64,000 nucleotides of DNA from Rhodopseudomonas palustris. GTDB taxonomy: Bacteria; Pseudomonadota; Alphaproteobacteria; Rhizobiales; Xanthobacteraceae. The notes below the pieces were generated by a model. That model ran no database searches. It had not been told where the DNA came from and was given only the letters and a program-made list of their open reading frames with translations. The stretch is from NCBI GenBank assembly GCA_016215605.1, contig JACRJB010000025.1, positions 1 to 64,000 on the forward strand, read 5' to 3'. The position numbers and the translations under genes are program-made. Each line of letters opens with the position of its first letter. Position 1 is the stretch's first letter. Below are positions 53,467 through 62,098 of this stretch, piece after piece.

Positions 53467-54726
53467 ATGGCTCGGTTCATCTCGTCATCGTCGATCGGAC
53501 TCCGCAGCCGCCGTCCGATCGGACGCGGGCTGCTCGCCGCGCTGCTGGTGCTGGCGATCGGCGCGGGTCCGGTCGTCGCCGCGAACCAGAGCGTGCAGGG
53601 CGCCAAGAAGGAGGAGGTCGTCGGCGGCTTCGAGACCGAAGCGCCGAGCGCGATCCTGATCGACGGCGAGAGCGGCAGCGTGCTGTTCGAGAAGAACGCC
53701 GACGAATTGCGGCCGCCGTCGAGCATGATGAAGCTGATGACCGTGGAGCTGGTGTTTCACCTGCTGACCAAGGGCGACATCAAGTTCACCGACGAGTACC
53801 GCATCAGCGAATACGCCTGGCGCCGCGGCGGCGCCCCGGCCGGCAATTCGACGATGTTCGCCGAGATCCACAGCAAGGTCTCGGTCGACGATCTCTTGAA
53901 GGGCGCCATCATCCAGAGCGGCAACGATTCCTGCATCGCGCTCGCCGAGGGCATCGCCGGCACCGAGCAGGCGTTCACCGAGCGGCTGAACAAGCGCGCC
54001 CGCGAAATCGGGCTGACCCAGTCGACCTTCGCCAATTCCAACGGGCTGCCGGATCCGGCCAACAAGATGAGCGTGCGCGAACTCGGCCGGCTCGCACGCC
54101 ACATCATCCAGACCTATCCGGACTACTACAAACTATTCAGCGAGAAGGAATTCACCTGGAACAAGATCCGGCAGACCAACCGCAACCCGCTGCTCAACGC
54201 GGTGACCGGCGCTGACGGCCTGAAGACCGGCTACACCAAGGACGGCGGCTACGGTCTGGTCGGCTCCGCGGTGCAGAACGGGATGCGGCTGATCGTGGTG
54301 GTCAACGGCGTCGAGGACATCGACGACCGCTCCACCGAGGCCAAGAAGCTGCTGGAATGGGGCTTCCGCAATTTCGAATCGCGGTCGCTGTTCGCCAGCG
54401 ACGCCACGGTCGGCTACGCCCGGGTGTTCGGCGGCGAGAAGCGCTACGTCCCGTTGATCCCGGCCGAGCCGGTGCGGGTGATGGTGCGCAAGAACGGCAG
54501 CGACAAGCTGATCGCGCGGATCGTCTATACCGGGCCGGTGGCCGCGCCGGTCGAGGCCGGCCGCCGCATCGGCGTGGTGCGGGTGTGGCGCGGCCCCAAC
54601 CTCGCCGTCGAGGTGCCGCTGCAGGCGGCCGACGCCAATCCGGTCGGCTCGACCATGCGGCGGGCGATGGACGGCGCCAGCGAGCTGGTGATCGGGGTGT
54701 TTCGCGCCGGCTTTGCAAAGCTCTGA
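53467..54726 (+). CDS. dacC: D-alanyl-D-alanine carboxypeptidase (PBP5 family)
   Basis: A 419-residue periplasmic penicillin-binding protein trimming peptidoglycan stem peptides. Signal peptide to about residue 39 (GAGPVVAAN). Active-site motifs are SSMMK (SxxK), SGN and KTGYT, all intact. A C-terminal PBP5 beta domain follows (about 310-395), with a final amphipathic helix for membrane attachment. It heads an operon with tmk two bases after its stop. The symbol is by family; exact paralogue type (dacA or dacC) is not certain. Confidence 0.9.
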   Translation: MARFISSSSIGLRSRRPIGRGLLAALLVLAIGAGPVVAANQSVQGAKKEEVVGGFETEAPSAILIDGESGSVLFEKNADELRPPSSMMKLMTVELVFHLLTKGDIKFTDEYRISEYAWRRGGAPAGNSTMFAEIHSKVSVDDLLKGAIIQSGNDSCIALAEGIAGTEQAFTERLNKRAREIGLTQSTFANSNGLPDPANKMSVRELGRLARHIIQTYPDYYKLFSEKEFTWNKIRQTNRNPLLNAVTGADGLKTGYTKDGGYGLVGSAVQNGMRLIVVVNGVEDIDDRSTEAKKLLEWGFRNFESRSLFASDATVGYARVFGGEKRYVPLIPAEPVRVMVRKNGSDKLIARIVYTGPVAAPVEAGRRIGVVRVWRGPNLAVEVPLQAADANPVGSTMRRAMDGASELVIGVFRAGFAKL

Positions 54727-54728
54727 AA

Positions 54729-55484
54729 ATGGTTGAACAAACCGAACAAACCATCTCGCCGATCGGCCGTTTCATCACCTTTGAAGGCGGTGAGGGGGCC
54801 GGCAAATCGACCCAGATCAAGCTGCTGGCGCAGCGGCTGGAGAAGGCCGGGCTGCAGACGCTGGTGACGCGCGAGCCGGGCGGCTCGCCTGGCGCCGAAG
54901 TGATCCGGCATCTGCTGCTGTCCGGGATCGGGCATCTGATCGGCGGCGCGCAGGCCGAGGCGCTGCTGTTCGCGGCCGCGCGCGACGATCACGTCCGCAC
55001 CCTGATCGAGCCGGCGCTGGCCCGCGGTGTCTGGGTGCTGTGCGACCGGTTCTACGATTCGACCCGGGTGTATCAGGGCAAGCTCGGCGACGTCAGCCCG
55101 GCGCTGCTCAACGCGCTGCAGGACGTCACCATCGGGACGATGCAGCCGGACCTGACCATCATCCTCGATGTTCCAGTCGAGATCGGACTGAAGCGCGCCG
55201 CGGTCCGCCGCGGCACTGCCGCGCCCGACCGGTTCGAGGGCGAGACCACCGATTTCCATCGCAAGCTGCGCGACGCCTATCGCCAGATCGCCACCGCCGA
55301 GCCGGGGCGCTGCGTGCTGATCGACGCCGATGCCGAGCCGAAGCTGGTCGCCGACCGGATCTGGCTGGCGGTGCAGGACCGTCTGCTCGGCTGGCCGCAG
55401 GCCAAGGTGAAGGCCGGCGCCAAGACCGCTGCCAAGGCCGGTGCCAAACCCGGCAAGGCCAAGGCGAAAGCGAAGACGGCATGA
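54729..55484 (+). CDS. tmk: Thymidylate kinase
   Basis: A 251-residue dTMP kinase. P-loop GGEGAGKST (about residues 20-28), TREPGGSPGAE, the DR of CDRFYDSTRVYQG, and the LID. It has a C-terminal tail of about 30 residues made of Lys/Ala/Gly repeats (AGAKTAAKAGAKPGKAKAKAK), not part of the kinase fold. The stop overlaps the holB start as ATGA. Confidence 0.95.
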   Translation: MVEQTEQTISPIGRFITFEGGEGAGKSTQIKLLAQRLEKAGLQTLVTREPGGSPGAEVIRHLLLSGIGHLIGGAQAEALLFAAARDDHVRTLIEPALARGVWVLCDRFYDSTRVYQGKLGDVSPALLNALQDVTIGTMQPDLTIILDVPVEIGLKRAAVRRGTAAPDRFEGETTDFHRKLRDAYRQIATAEPGRCVLIDADAEPKLVADRIWLAVQDRLLGWPQAKVKAGAKTAAKAGAKPGKAKAKAKTA

Positions 55485-56521
55485 GCGCGCGCAAGGCGGC
55501 GACCGAGATCGCGGCGAAAGCGCCGCGCGAGACCACGGCGCTGTTCGGCCACGCCGCCGCCGAGCAGGCGCTGCTCGACGCCTATCGCAGCGGCCGGATC
55601 GCCCACGCCTGGCTGATCGGCGGCCCGCAGGGCATCGGCAAGGCGACGCTGGCCTACCGGATGGCGCGGTTCGTGCTGGCGCATCGCGACCCGATGGCGG
55701 ATGCGGTGCAGGGCGCGGCGACGCTCGATCTCGACCCGTCGCATCCGGTGGTGCGCCACGTCGCCGCCGAGGCGCATGGCGGGCTGCTGACGCTGGAGCG
55801 CTCGGTCAACGACAAGGGTGTGCTGCGCAACGTCATCACCGTCGACGAGTCGCGCGAAACCATCGGCTTCTTCGGCTCGACCGCCGCGATCGAAGGCTGG
55901 CGGGTCTGCATCGTCGATACCGTCGACGACCTCAACGCCTCGTCCGCCAATGCGCTGCTGAAGGTGATCGAGGAGCCGCCGCAGCGCTCGCTGTTTCTGT
56001 TGATCAGCAACTCGCCGGCGCGGCTGCTGCCGACCATCCTGTCGCGCTGCCGCAAGCTGATGCTGCGGCCGCTGGCGACCGCCGACGTCGTCGCCGCCGC
56101 GCTCGAAGCCACCGATCTTTCGCCGGGCGACACCAAGCTCGCCGAGGCAGCCGAAGCGGCCGAAGGCAGCGTGTCGCGGGCGCTGACGCTGCTCGGCGGC
56201 GACGCGCTGACGCTGCAGCAGAAGACCACGGCGCTGCTCGACAGCTTGCCGAATGTCGACCCGCGCGCGCTGCATGCGCTGGGCGAGGCGATCGGCGGCA
56301 CCGACCGCGCCACACTCGCCGCCTTCGTCGACGGGCTCGACCGCTGGATCGCGCAGCGGCTGCGCACGCCCGACGCCAACGCGAATCTGCCGCGCCTTGC
56401 ACGGCTGGCGGAGGTGTGGGAAAAGATCGGCCGCGCCGCGCGCGACACCGAAGCCTATAATTTGGAGCGCAAGCCGCTGGTTTTCTCGGTGTTCGGGCTC
56501 CTCGCGGAGGCGGTGCGCTGA
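55481..56521 (+). CDS. holB: DNA polymerase III delta' subunit
   Basis: A 346-residue clamp-loader subunit. It shows AWLIGGPQGIGKATLAYRMARF (Walker A), VDDLNASSANALLKVIEEPP, LLISNSPARLLPTILSRCRKL (sensor 1 and SRC motif), typical of delta'. The zinc-finger Cys found in E. coli delta' is not obvious. It is in the dacC-tmk-holB-metG-tatD operon that is widespread in alphaproteobacteria. Confidence 0.93.
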   Translation: MSARKAATEIAAKAPRETTALFGHAAAEQALLDAYRSGRIAHAWLIGGPQGIGKATLAYRMARFVLAHRDPMADAVQGAATLDLDPSHPVVRHVAAEAHGGLLTLERSVNDKGVLRNVITVDESRETIGFFGSTAAIEGWRVCIVDTVDDLNASSANALLKVIEEPPQRSLFLLISNSPARLLPTILSRCRKLMLRPLATADVVAAALEATDLSPGDTKLAEAAEAAEGSVSRALTLLGGDALTLQQKTTALLDSLPNVDPRALHALGEAIGGTDRATLAAFVDGLDRWIAQRLRTPDANANLPRLARLAEVWEKIGRAARDTEAYNLERKPLVFSVFGLLAEAVR

Positions 56522-56600
56522 TGCGCTTGGGCGATCACACCGGCTGATGGTCAGCGCCGCCGCCCTCACTCGATCCTGTTGTTGAAAGGCGTCCGCGCAC

Positions 56601-58331
56601 ATGGCGCAGCGAAATTCATTCTACATCACCACCGCGATCTCCTATCCGAACGGCGCGCCGCATATCGGCCACGCCTACGAGGCGATCGCGACCGACGCGC
56701 TGGCGCGGTTCCAGCGGCTCGACGGCAAGGACGTGTTCTTCCTGACCGGCACCGACGAGCACGGCCTGAAGATGATCCAGACCGCGCAGAAGGAGGGGGT
56801 CGAGACGCACGTTCTCGCCGACCGCAATGCGGCGCGCTTCCGTGCCATGGACGACCGCTTCGGCGTGTCCTACGACCGCTTCATCCGCACCACGGAGGGG
56901 CAGCATCACCGCTCGGTCAAGGAAATCTGGAAGCGGATGGAGAAGAACGGCGACATCTATCTCGACTCCTATGCCGGCTGGTACTCGGTTCGCGATGAAG
57001 CCTATTACGCCGAGGACGAAACGACCGTCGGCGAAGACCAGGTGCGCCGCGGCCCGCAGGGCACGCCGGTCGAATGGGTCGAGGAGAAGAGCTACTTCTT
57101 CAAGCTGTCGGCCTATCAGGACAAGCTCCTGAAGCTGTACGAGGACCAGCCGGATTTCATCGGCCCGGACGCGCGCCGCAACGAGGTGGTCAGCTTCGTC
57201 AAGGGCGGGCTGAAGGACCTGTCGGTGTCGCGCACCACCTTCGACTGGGGCGTCAAGGTGCCGGGTGATCCGAAGCACGTGATGTATGTCTGGGTCGACG
57301 CCCTGACCAACTACATCACCGGCGTCGGATTTCCGAGTACCAAACTCTCTGCAAAACGATTGACACTTGATGAACGGCATGAGGTGAAAACGTATCGAGG
57401 CTTGCGAGAGAAAGGCAAAACGGCAGAGGAAGCCGCAAGAGAAATCGGACGGAATCGACAAACGCTTTATCGTTGGGAACGCAAATACGACGCTGAGACA
57501 TTCGAACTTTACTGGCCGGCCGACGTCCACGTCATCGGCAAGGACATCATCCGCTTTCATGCGGTGTACTGGCCGGCGTTCCTGATGTCGGCGGGCATCC
57601 CGATCCAGAAGCGCGTCTACGCCCACGGCTTCCTGTTCAACAAGGGCGAGAAGATGTCGAAGTCGGTCGGCAACATCGTCGACCCGTTCAACCTGGCCGA
57701 CCAGTACGGCGTCGATCAGGTGCGCTACTTCTTCCTGCGCGAGGTGCCGTTCGGCTCCGACGGCAGCTACAATCACGAGGCGATCGTCAACCGCATCAAC
57801 GCCGATCTCGCCAACGATCTCGGCAACCTCGCGCAGCGCTCGCTGACCATGGTGGCCAAGCAGTGCGACGGCGAGGTGCCAGCGCATGGCGCGTTCAGCG
57901 AGGCCGACAAGGCGATGCTGGCGATGGCTGACGGCATGATCGCGATCGCCCGCCCGGCGATGGCGACGCAGCAGATCCATCAGGCGCTCAATGCCGTTTG
58001 GGCCGTGGTTGCGGAAGCCAACCGCTACTTCGCCGGCGAGGCGCCGTGGGCGCTGGCCAAGACCGATCCGCCGCGGCAGAAGACGGTGCTGTACGTCACC
58101 GCCGAAGTACTGCGGCAGGTCGGCATTTTGGCGCAGCCGGTGATGCCGACCTCGGCGGCGAAGCTGCTCGACATCCTCGGCGTCGCGCAGGATGCGCGCG
58201 ACTTCGCGGCGCTGCCGACGCGGATCGTGCCCGGCACGAAGCTGCCGGCGCCGGCGCCGATCTTCCCGCGCTATGTCGAGCCGGTTCCGAAGGACGACAA
58301 CAAGCCAACGCCTAAGGATGGCCCTTGGTAA
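56601..58331 (+). CDS. metG: Methionyl-tRNA synthetase with in-frame HTH-like insert
   Basis: A 576-residue class I synthetase charging tRNA-Met. The HIGH-type motif [10 protein letters not shown] (about 20-29), the connecting domain, the KMSKS motif ([10 protein letters not shown]) and the anticodon-binding helices are all present and in frame. Between YITGVGFP (to residue 245) and [16 protein letters not shown] (from 301), relatives have a short loop. Here about 50 extra residues (about 246-300) read as a helix-turn-helix unit ([30 protein letters not shown]). The insert is about 47% GC against 62% on each side and uses A/T-ending codons. No stop or splice motif is present. It is probably functional with the insert as a surface loop. 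Confidence 0.95.
   Translation: MAQRNSFYITTAISYPNGAPHIGHAYEAIATDALARFQRLDGKDVFFLTGTDEHGLKMIQTAQKEGVETHVLADRNAARFRAMDDRFGVSYDRFIRTTEGQHHRSVKEIWKRMEKNGDIYLDSYAGWYSVRDEAYYAEDETTVGEDQVRRGPQGTPVEWVEEKSYFFKLSAYQDKLLKLYEDQPDFIGPDARRNEVVSFVKGGLKDLSVSRTTFDWGVKVPGDPKHVMYVWVDALTNYITGVGFPSTKLSAKRLTLDERHEVKTYRGLREKGKTAEEAAREIGRNRQTLYRWERKYDAETFELYWPADVHVIGKDIIRFHAVYWPAFLMSAGIPIQKRVYAHGFLFNKGEKMSKSVGNIVDPFNLADQYGVDQVRYFFLREVPFGSDGSYNHEAIVNRINADLANDLGNLAQRSLTMVAKQCDGEVPAHGAFSEADKAMLAMADGMIAIARPAMATQQIHQALNAVWAVVAEANRYFAGEAPWALAKTDPPRQKTVLYVTAEVLRQVGILAQPVMPTSAAKLLDILGVAQDARDFAALPTRIVPGTKLPAPAPIFPRYVEPVPKDDNKPTPKDGPW
57336..57500 (+). mobile_element. In-frame foreign insert in metG (HTH-like, possibly mobile)
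   Basis: A segment of about 165 bases that keeps the metG frame. Counted over 57336-57512 it is about 47% GC, versus 62% in 57241-57300 and 57541-57600. The encoded peptide resembles the N-terminal HTH of IS30/IS3-like transposases or resolvase-type proteins. No terminal inverted repeats or clear target duplication were found by eye. Calling it mobile is inference. Confidence 0.5.
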
Positions 58332-59122
58332 TGCTGATCGACAGCCACTGCCATCTCGACTTCCCCGACTTTGCCGACGACCTCGCCGGCATCGTCGCCC
58401 GCGCCGAGGCGAGCGGGGTGGGGCGGATAGTGACGATCTCGACCCGCGTCAAGCGGCTGCCGGAGTTGCTGGCGATCGCCGAGCGGTTTGCCAACGTCTA
58501 CTGCTCGGTCGGCACCCATCCGCATCACGTCGACGAGGAAGACGGCATCAGCGCCGACGAACTCGTCGAGCTGGCGCAGCACCCGAAGGTGGTGGCGTTC
58601 GGCGAGGCCGGGCTCGATTACTTCTACGAGCACGGCTCGCGGGACGCGCAGGAGCGGGGCTTTCGCACCCACATCGCGGCGGCGCGCGCAACCGGCCTGC
58701 CGCTGGTGATCCACACTCGCGAGGCGGACGAAAATTGCGGCCGCATCCTCGAAGACGAGATGGCCAAGGGCACGTTTCGCGCGGTGCTGCATTGCTACAC
58801 CGGCGGCCGCGATCTCGCGCTGCAGGCGATCGAGCTCGGACTGTTCATCGGCTTCACCGGCATCCTGACCTTCAAGAAGTCGCAGGCGCTGCGCGACCTC
58901 GCCGCCGAACTGCCGGCCGATCGCGTGCTGGTCGAGACCGACTCGCCGTACCTGGCGCCGGGCAAATATCGCGGCAAGCGCAACGAGCCGGCCTATGTGG
59001 TCGAGACCGCCAAGGTGCTGGCCGAGGTTCGCGGCGTGACGCCGGACGAGATCGCGCGCCAGACGACCGAGAACTTCTTCCGCCTGTTCGGCAAGGTGCC
59101 GGCGCCGGACGTCGCCGCATGA
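58331..59122 (+). CDS. tatD: TatD-family metal-dependent DNase
   Basis: A 263-residue TIM-barrel hydrolase ([77 protein letters not shown]). The metal ligands His6, His8, the Glu of GEAGLD, His of VIHTR, His of LHCYTG and Asp of ETDSPYL are present. Family members are 3'-5' exonucleases involved in DNA repair or tRNA turnover. The start overlaps the metG stop by one base (TAATG). Confidence 0.92.
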   Translation: MLIDSHCHLDFPDFADDLAGIVARAEASGVGRIVTISTRVKRLPELLAIAERFANVYCSVGTHPHHVDEEDGISADELVELAQHPKVVAFGEAGLDYFYEHGSRDAQERGFRTHIAAARATGLPLVIHTREADENCGRILEDEMAKGTFRAVLHCYTGGRDLALQAIELGLFIGFTGILTFKKSQALRDLAAELPADRVLVETDSPYLAPGKYRGKRNEPAYVVETAKVLAEVRGVTPDEIARQTTENFFRLFGKVPAPDVAA

Positions 59123-59919
59123 CGCTGACGCTCACCATCCTCGGCTCGGGCTCCTCCGCCGGCGTGCCGCGCCCGGCGCTCGGCTGGGGCGCCGCCGATC
59201 CGAGCAATCCGAAGAACCGCCGCCGCCGCTGTTCGCTACTCGCCGAACGCGTGACCCCGGACGGCATCACCCGCGTGCTGATCGACACCTCGCCGGATCT
59301 GCGCGAGCAACTGATCGACGCCGACGTCGATCATCTCGACGCGGTGTTCCTCACCCACGAGCACGCCGACCAGACCCACGGCATCGACGATTTGCGCTCG
59401 GTCGCGATGCACATGAAGCGGCGGATTCCGGTCTACCTCAATCAGTCGACCGCCGAGCACGTCGTGTTCCGCTTCAACTACTGCTTCGTCACGCCGCCCG
59501 GCAGTTCCTATCCGCCGATCCTCGACAAGCACCGCATCGAGGCCGGCGAGAGCCGCAGCATCGCGGGGGCGGGGGGCGAGCTGACGCTGTCGCCGTTCCT
59601 GGTGCAGCACGGCGACATCCCGGCGCTCGGCTACCGCATCGGCGGCGCGGCCTACACGCCCGACGTCCACGACATTCCGGAAGCGAGCTTCGCGGCGCTC
59701 GAAGGCCTCGACCTCTGGATCATCGACGGCCTGCGCTACAAGCACCACGGCAGCCACTTCAACATCGAAGCCGCACTGAAATGGATCGCCCGCTTCAAGC
59801 CGAACCGCGCCGTGATCACCAACATGCACGCCGACATCGACTACGAAACGCTGCGCAAGGAACTGCCGGCCGGCGTCGTGCCGGGCTTCGACGGGATGCG
59901 GCTGGAGGTTGGGGGCTGA
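59119..59919 (+). CDS. MBL-fold hydrolase, PhnP-like
   Basis: A 266-residue metallo-beta-lactamase-fold phosphodiesterase (LTILGSGSSAGVPRP, LIDTSPDLREQL, THEHADQTHGIDDLR, QHGDIPALGYRIGG, DGLRYKHHGSHFNIEAAL, NMHADIDY). The HxHxDxxH motif is intact. Relatives of PhnP act on cyclic phosphates; in this operon position the role is probably general nucleotide phosphodiester cleavage. The start overlaps the tatD stop as ATGA. Confidence 0.9.
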   Translation: MTLTLTILGSGSSAGVPRPALGWGAADPSNPKNRRRRCSLLAERVTPDGITRVLIDTSPDLREQLIDADVDHLDAVFLTHEHADQTHGIDDLRSVAMHMKRRIPVYLNQSTAEHVVFRFNYCFVTPPGSSYPPILDKHRIEAGESRSIAGAGGELTLSPFLVQHGDIPALGYRIGGAAYTPDVHDIPEASFAALEGLDLWIIDGLRYKHHGSHFNIEAALKWIARFKPNRAVITNMHADIDYETLRKELPAGVVPGFDGMRLEVGG

Positions 59920-59954
59920 TAGCAGCGCCGCGAGTGGCCTAAAGCCTCTCGTCC

Positions 59955-60104
59955 GTCATTCCGGGGCGCTCACGAAGTGAGCGAACCCGGAATCCATACG
60001 CCGCAGCGGTGCGGTTACGACGGGCGCCCGTTGACCTCCGTCGCCAATTGGCAAGCACAGTGGTTATGGATTCCGGGTTCGCGCTGCGCGCGCCCCGGAA
60101 TGAC
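59955..60104. repeat. Dispersed palindromic repeat, class D, first of a pair
   Basis: It opens GTCATTCCGGGGCGCTCACG with CTCACGAAGTGAG inside, and closes ATGGATTCCGGGTTCGCGCT ... CCCCGGAATGAC. Same class as 33388-33536. It lies between convergent genes. Confidence 0.88.
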
Positions 60105-60190
60105 GTGCCTGGGATGGGAGTGCCGCGAAGATTCGCGAGCCTTGCAACTACTCGCCACGACCAGCAATAGCGTGTACGAGCCTCTCATCT

Positions 60191-60342
60191 GTCATTCCGG
60201 GGCGCGCGAAGCGCGAGCCCGGAATCCATAACCCCAGAAGCCAGCGACTTGATGGAGGCGGTTGGACGAGCGCCCTGCGTCGCCGCGCCGCTGCGGCGTA
60301 TGGATTCCGGGCTCGCGAGCTTCGCTCGCGCCCCGGAATGAC
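60191..60342. repeat. Dispersed palindromic repeat, class D, second of a pair
   Basis: It opens GTCATTCCGGGGCGCGCGAA with the inner GCGCGAAGCGCG hairpin, and closes CCGGGCTCGCGAGCTTCGC ... CCCCGGAATGAC. Only 86 bases after the previous copy and in the same orientation. Together they fill most of the 477-base gap 59920-60396. Confidence 0.88.
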
Positions 60343-60396
60343 GAACGTGAGGCCGTCCCGCCGCGGCGCGCGTCTGCCCGGAATGAGGTGAAGTGA

Positions 60397-62046
60397 CTAC
60401 TCGCTGATCGCCTTCGCCGACTTCACCTGATCGCGCAGCATGAATTTCTGGATCTTGCCGGTCGAGGTCTTCGGGATCGACGAGAACACGATGCTCTTGG
60501 GCGTCTTGAAGCCGGGCAAATGTTCGCGGCAGTAGGCGATGATTTCGGCTTCGGTGGCGCTGGCGCCGTCTTTCAGTTCGACGAAGGCGCAGGGCACTTC
60601 GCCCCATTTCGGGTCGGGCTTGGCGACCACCGCGGCGAACAGGATGGCCGGGTGCTTGTACAGCACGTCCTCGACCTCGACCGAGGAAACGTTCTCGCCG
60701 CCGGAGATGATGATGTCCTTGGAGCGGTCCTTGATGATGACGTAGCCGTGCTCGTCGAGCACGCCGAGATCGCCGGTGTGAAACCAGCCGCCGGCGAGCG
60801 CCTCCTTGGTGGCCTTCTCGTTCTTCAGATAGCCCTTCATCACGATGTTGCCGCGGAACATCACCTCGCCGATGGTCTCGCCGTCGCGCGGCACTTCCTG
60901 CATCGTCTCGGGATCGAGCACGGTGACGGCTTCCTGCAGCGGGTAGGGCACGCCCTGGCGGCGCTTGAGCTGGGCGCGCTCGGCGACCGGCAGGTCGTCC
61001 CAGCCGGGCTGCTCGGCGCAGACCGAGGCGGGGCCGTAGACTTCGGTCAGGCCGTAGACGTGGGTCAGCTTGATGCCGACCTGCTCGGCGCCGGCCAGCA
61101 CCGCGACCGGCGGCGCCGCGCCGGCGATCAGCCCGACGACCGGGCGCGCGGCCGCGCCCTTCGGCGCCTCGGGCGCGTTGATCAGCGAATTGTAGACGAT
61201 CGGCGCGCCGGACATGTGGGTGACGCCGTGGCGCGGGATCAGGTCGAAGATCTTCGCCGGATCGACCTTGCGCAGGCAGACATTGACGCCGGCTGCCGCG
61301 GCGATGGTCCAGGGGAAGCACCAGCCGTTGCAGTGGAACATCGGCAGCGTCCACAGATACACCGGATGCGCGCCGAGATTGGCGGCGAGGATGTTGCTGA
61401 CGGCGTTGAGATAGGCGCCGCGGTGATGCGTCACCACGCCCTTGGGATTGCCGGTGGTGCCCGAAGTGTAGCCGAGCGCGATCGCATCCCATTCGTCCTG
61501 CGGCCGGACGCCGGCATAGCCCGGATCGCCCGAAGCGACGGCGTATTCGTATTCGAGTTCGCCGATATGGTGCTGGCCGGGATACATCTTGTCGTCGACG
61601 TCGATCACCAGCGGCTTCGGCCCCTTCATCAGCTTCAGCGCGTCGGCGATCACCGCGGCGAATTCCGGATCAACCAGGATGATTTTGGCGCCGCCGTGCT
61701 CGAGCTGAAACGCGATCGCCGGCGCGTCGAGCCGGATGTTCAGCGCGTTCAGCACCGCGCCGGCCATCGGCACCGCGAAATGCGCCTCGTACATCGCCGG
61801 GACGTTGGGCAGCATCGCCGCCACGGTGTCGCCGCGGCCGATGCCGCTGCGCGACAGCCAGGACGCGAAGCGATGGCAGCGGGCGCGAGTTTCCTTCCAG
61901 GTGTAGTGGCGGCCCTCGTAGACCACGCTGGTGTGGTCCGGATAGACGGCGGCGGTGCGCTCGAGGAAGCTCAGCGGCGACAGCGGCACGTAATTCGCCG
62001 GCGTCTTGTCCAGCCCGATGCTGTAATGGCCTTGCGGAGCACTCAT
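60397..62046 (-). CDS. Acyl-CoA synthetase (AMP-forming)
   Basis: A 549-residue ANL-superfamily ligase. Motif A3 GYTSGTTGNPKGV, A5 YGLTEVYGPA, GWFHTGDLG (A7), KDIIISGGENVSS (A8) and the C-terminal lysine in KTSTGKIQK are intact. Most similar in pattern to medium- or long-chain fatty acyl-CoA or acetoacetyl-CoA-type ligases. It is followed on the same strand by the TRAP transporter in reverse order (transporter first), so one operon could import and activate an organic acid. Confidence 0.9.
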   Translation of the reverse strand: MSAPQGHYSIGLDKTPANYVPLSPLSFLERTAAVYPDHTSVVYEGRHYTWKETRARCHRFASWLSRSGIGRGDTVAAMLPNVPAMYEAHFAVPMAGAVLNALNIRLDAPAIAFQLEHGGAKIILVDPEFAAVIADALKLMKGPKPLVIDVDDKMYPGQHHIGELEYEYAVASGDPGYAGVRPQDEWDAIALGYTSGTTGNPKGVVTHHRGAYLNAVSNILAANLGAHPVYLWTLPMFHCNGWCFPWTIAAAAGVNVCLRKVDPAKIFDLIPRHGVTHMSGAPIVYNSLINAPEAPKGAAARPVVGLIAGAAPPVAVLAGAEQVGIKLTHVYGLTEVYGPASVCAEQPGWDDLPVAERAQLKRRQGVPYPLQEAVTVLDPETMQEVPRDGETIGEVMFRGNIVMKGYLKNEKATKEALAGGWFHTGDLGVLDEHGYVIIKDRSKDIIISGGENVSSVEVEDVLYKHPAILFAAVVAKPDPKWGEVPCAFVELKDGASATEAEIIAYCREHLPGFKTPKSIVFSSIPKTSTGKIQKFMLRDQVKSAKAISE

Positions 62047-62098
62047 GACGACCTGCCTCTCACTTCACGATGGCGGCGCGTCGTGCGACCCGCGCGCC

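Noticed and set aside
57336-57500. The metG insert as an intein
   Set aside because: It is only about 50 residues, with no splicing-block residues (no terminal His-Asn and no Cys/Ser/Thr junction pattern) and no endonuclease. An HTH-like insert fits better.
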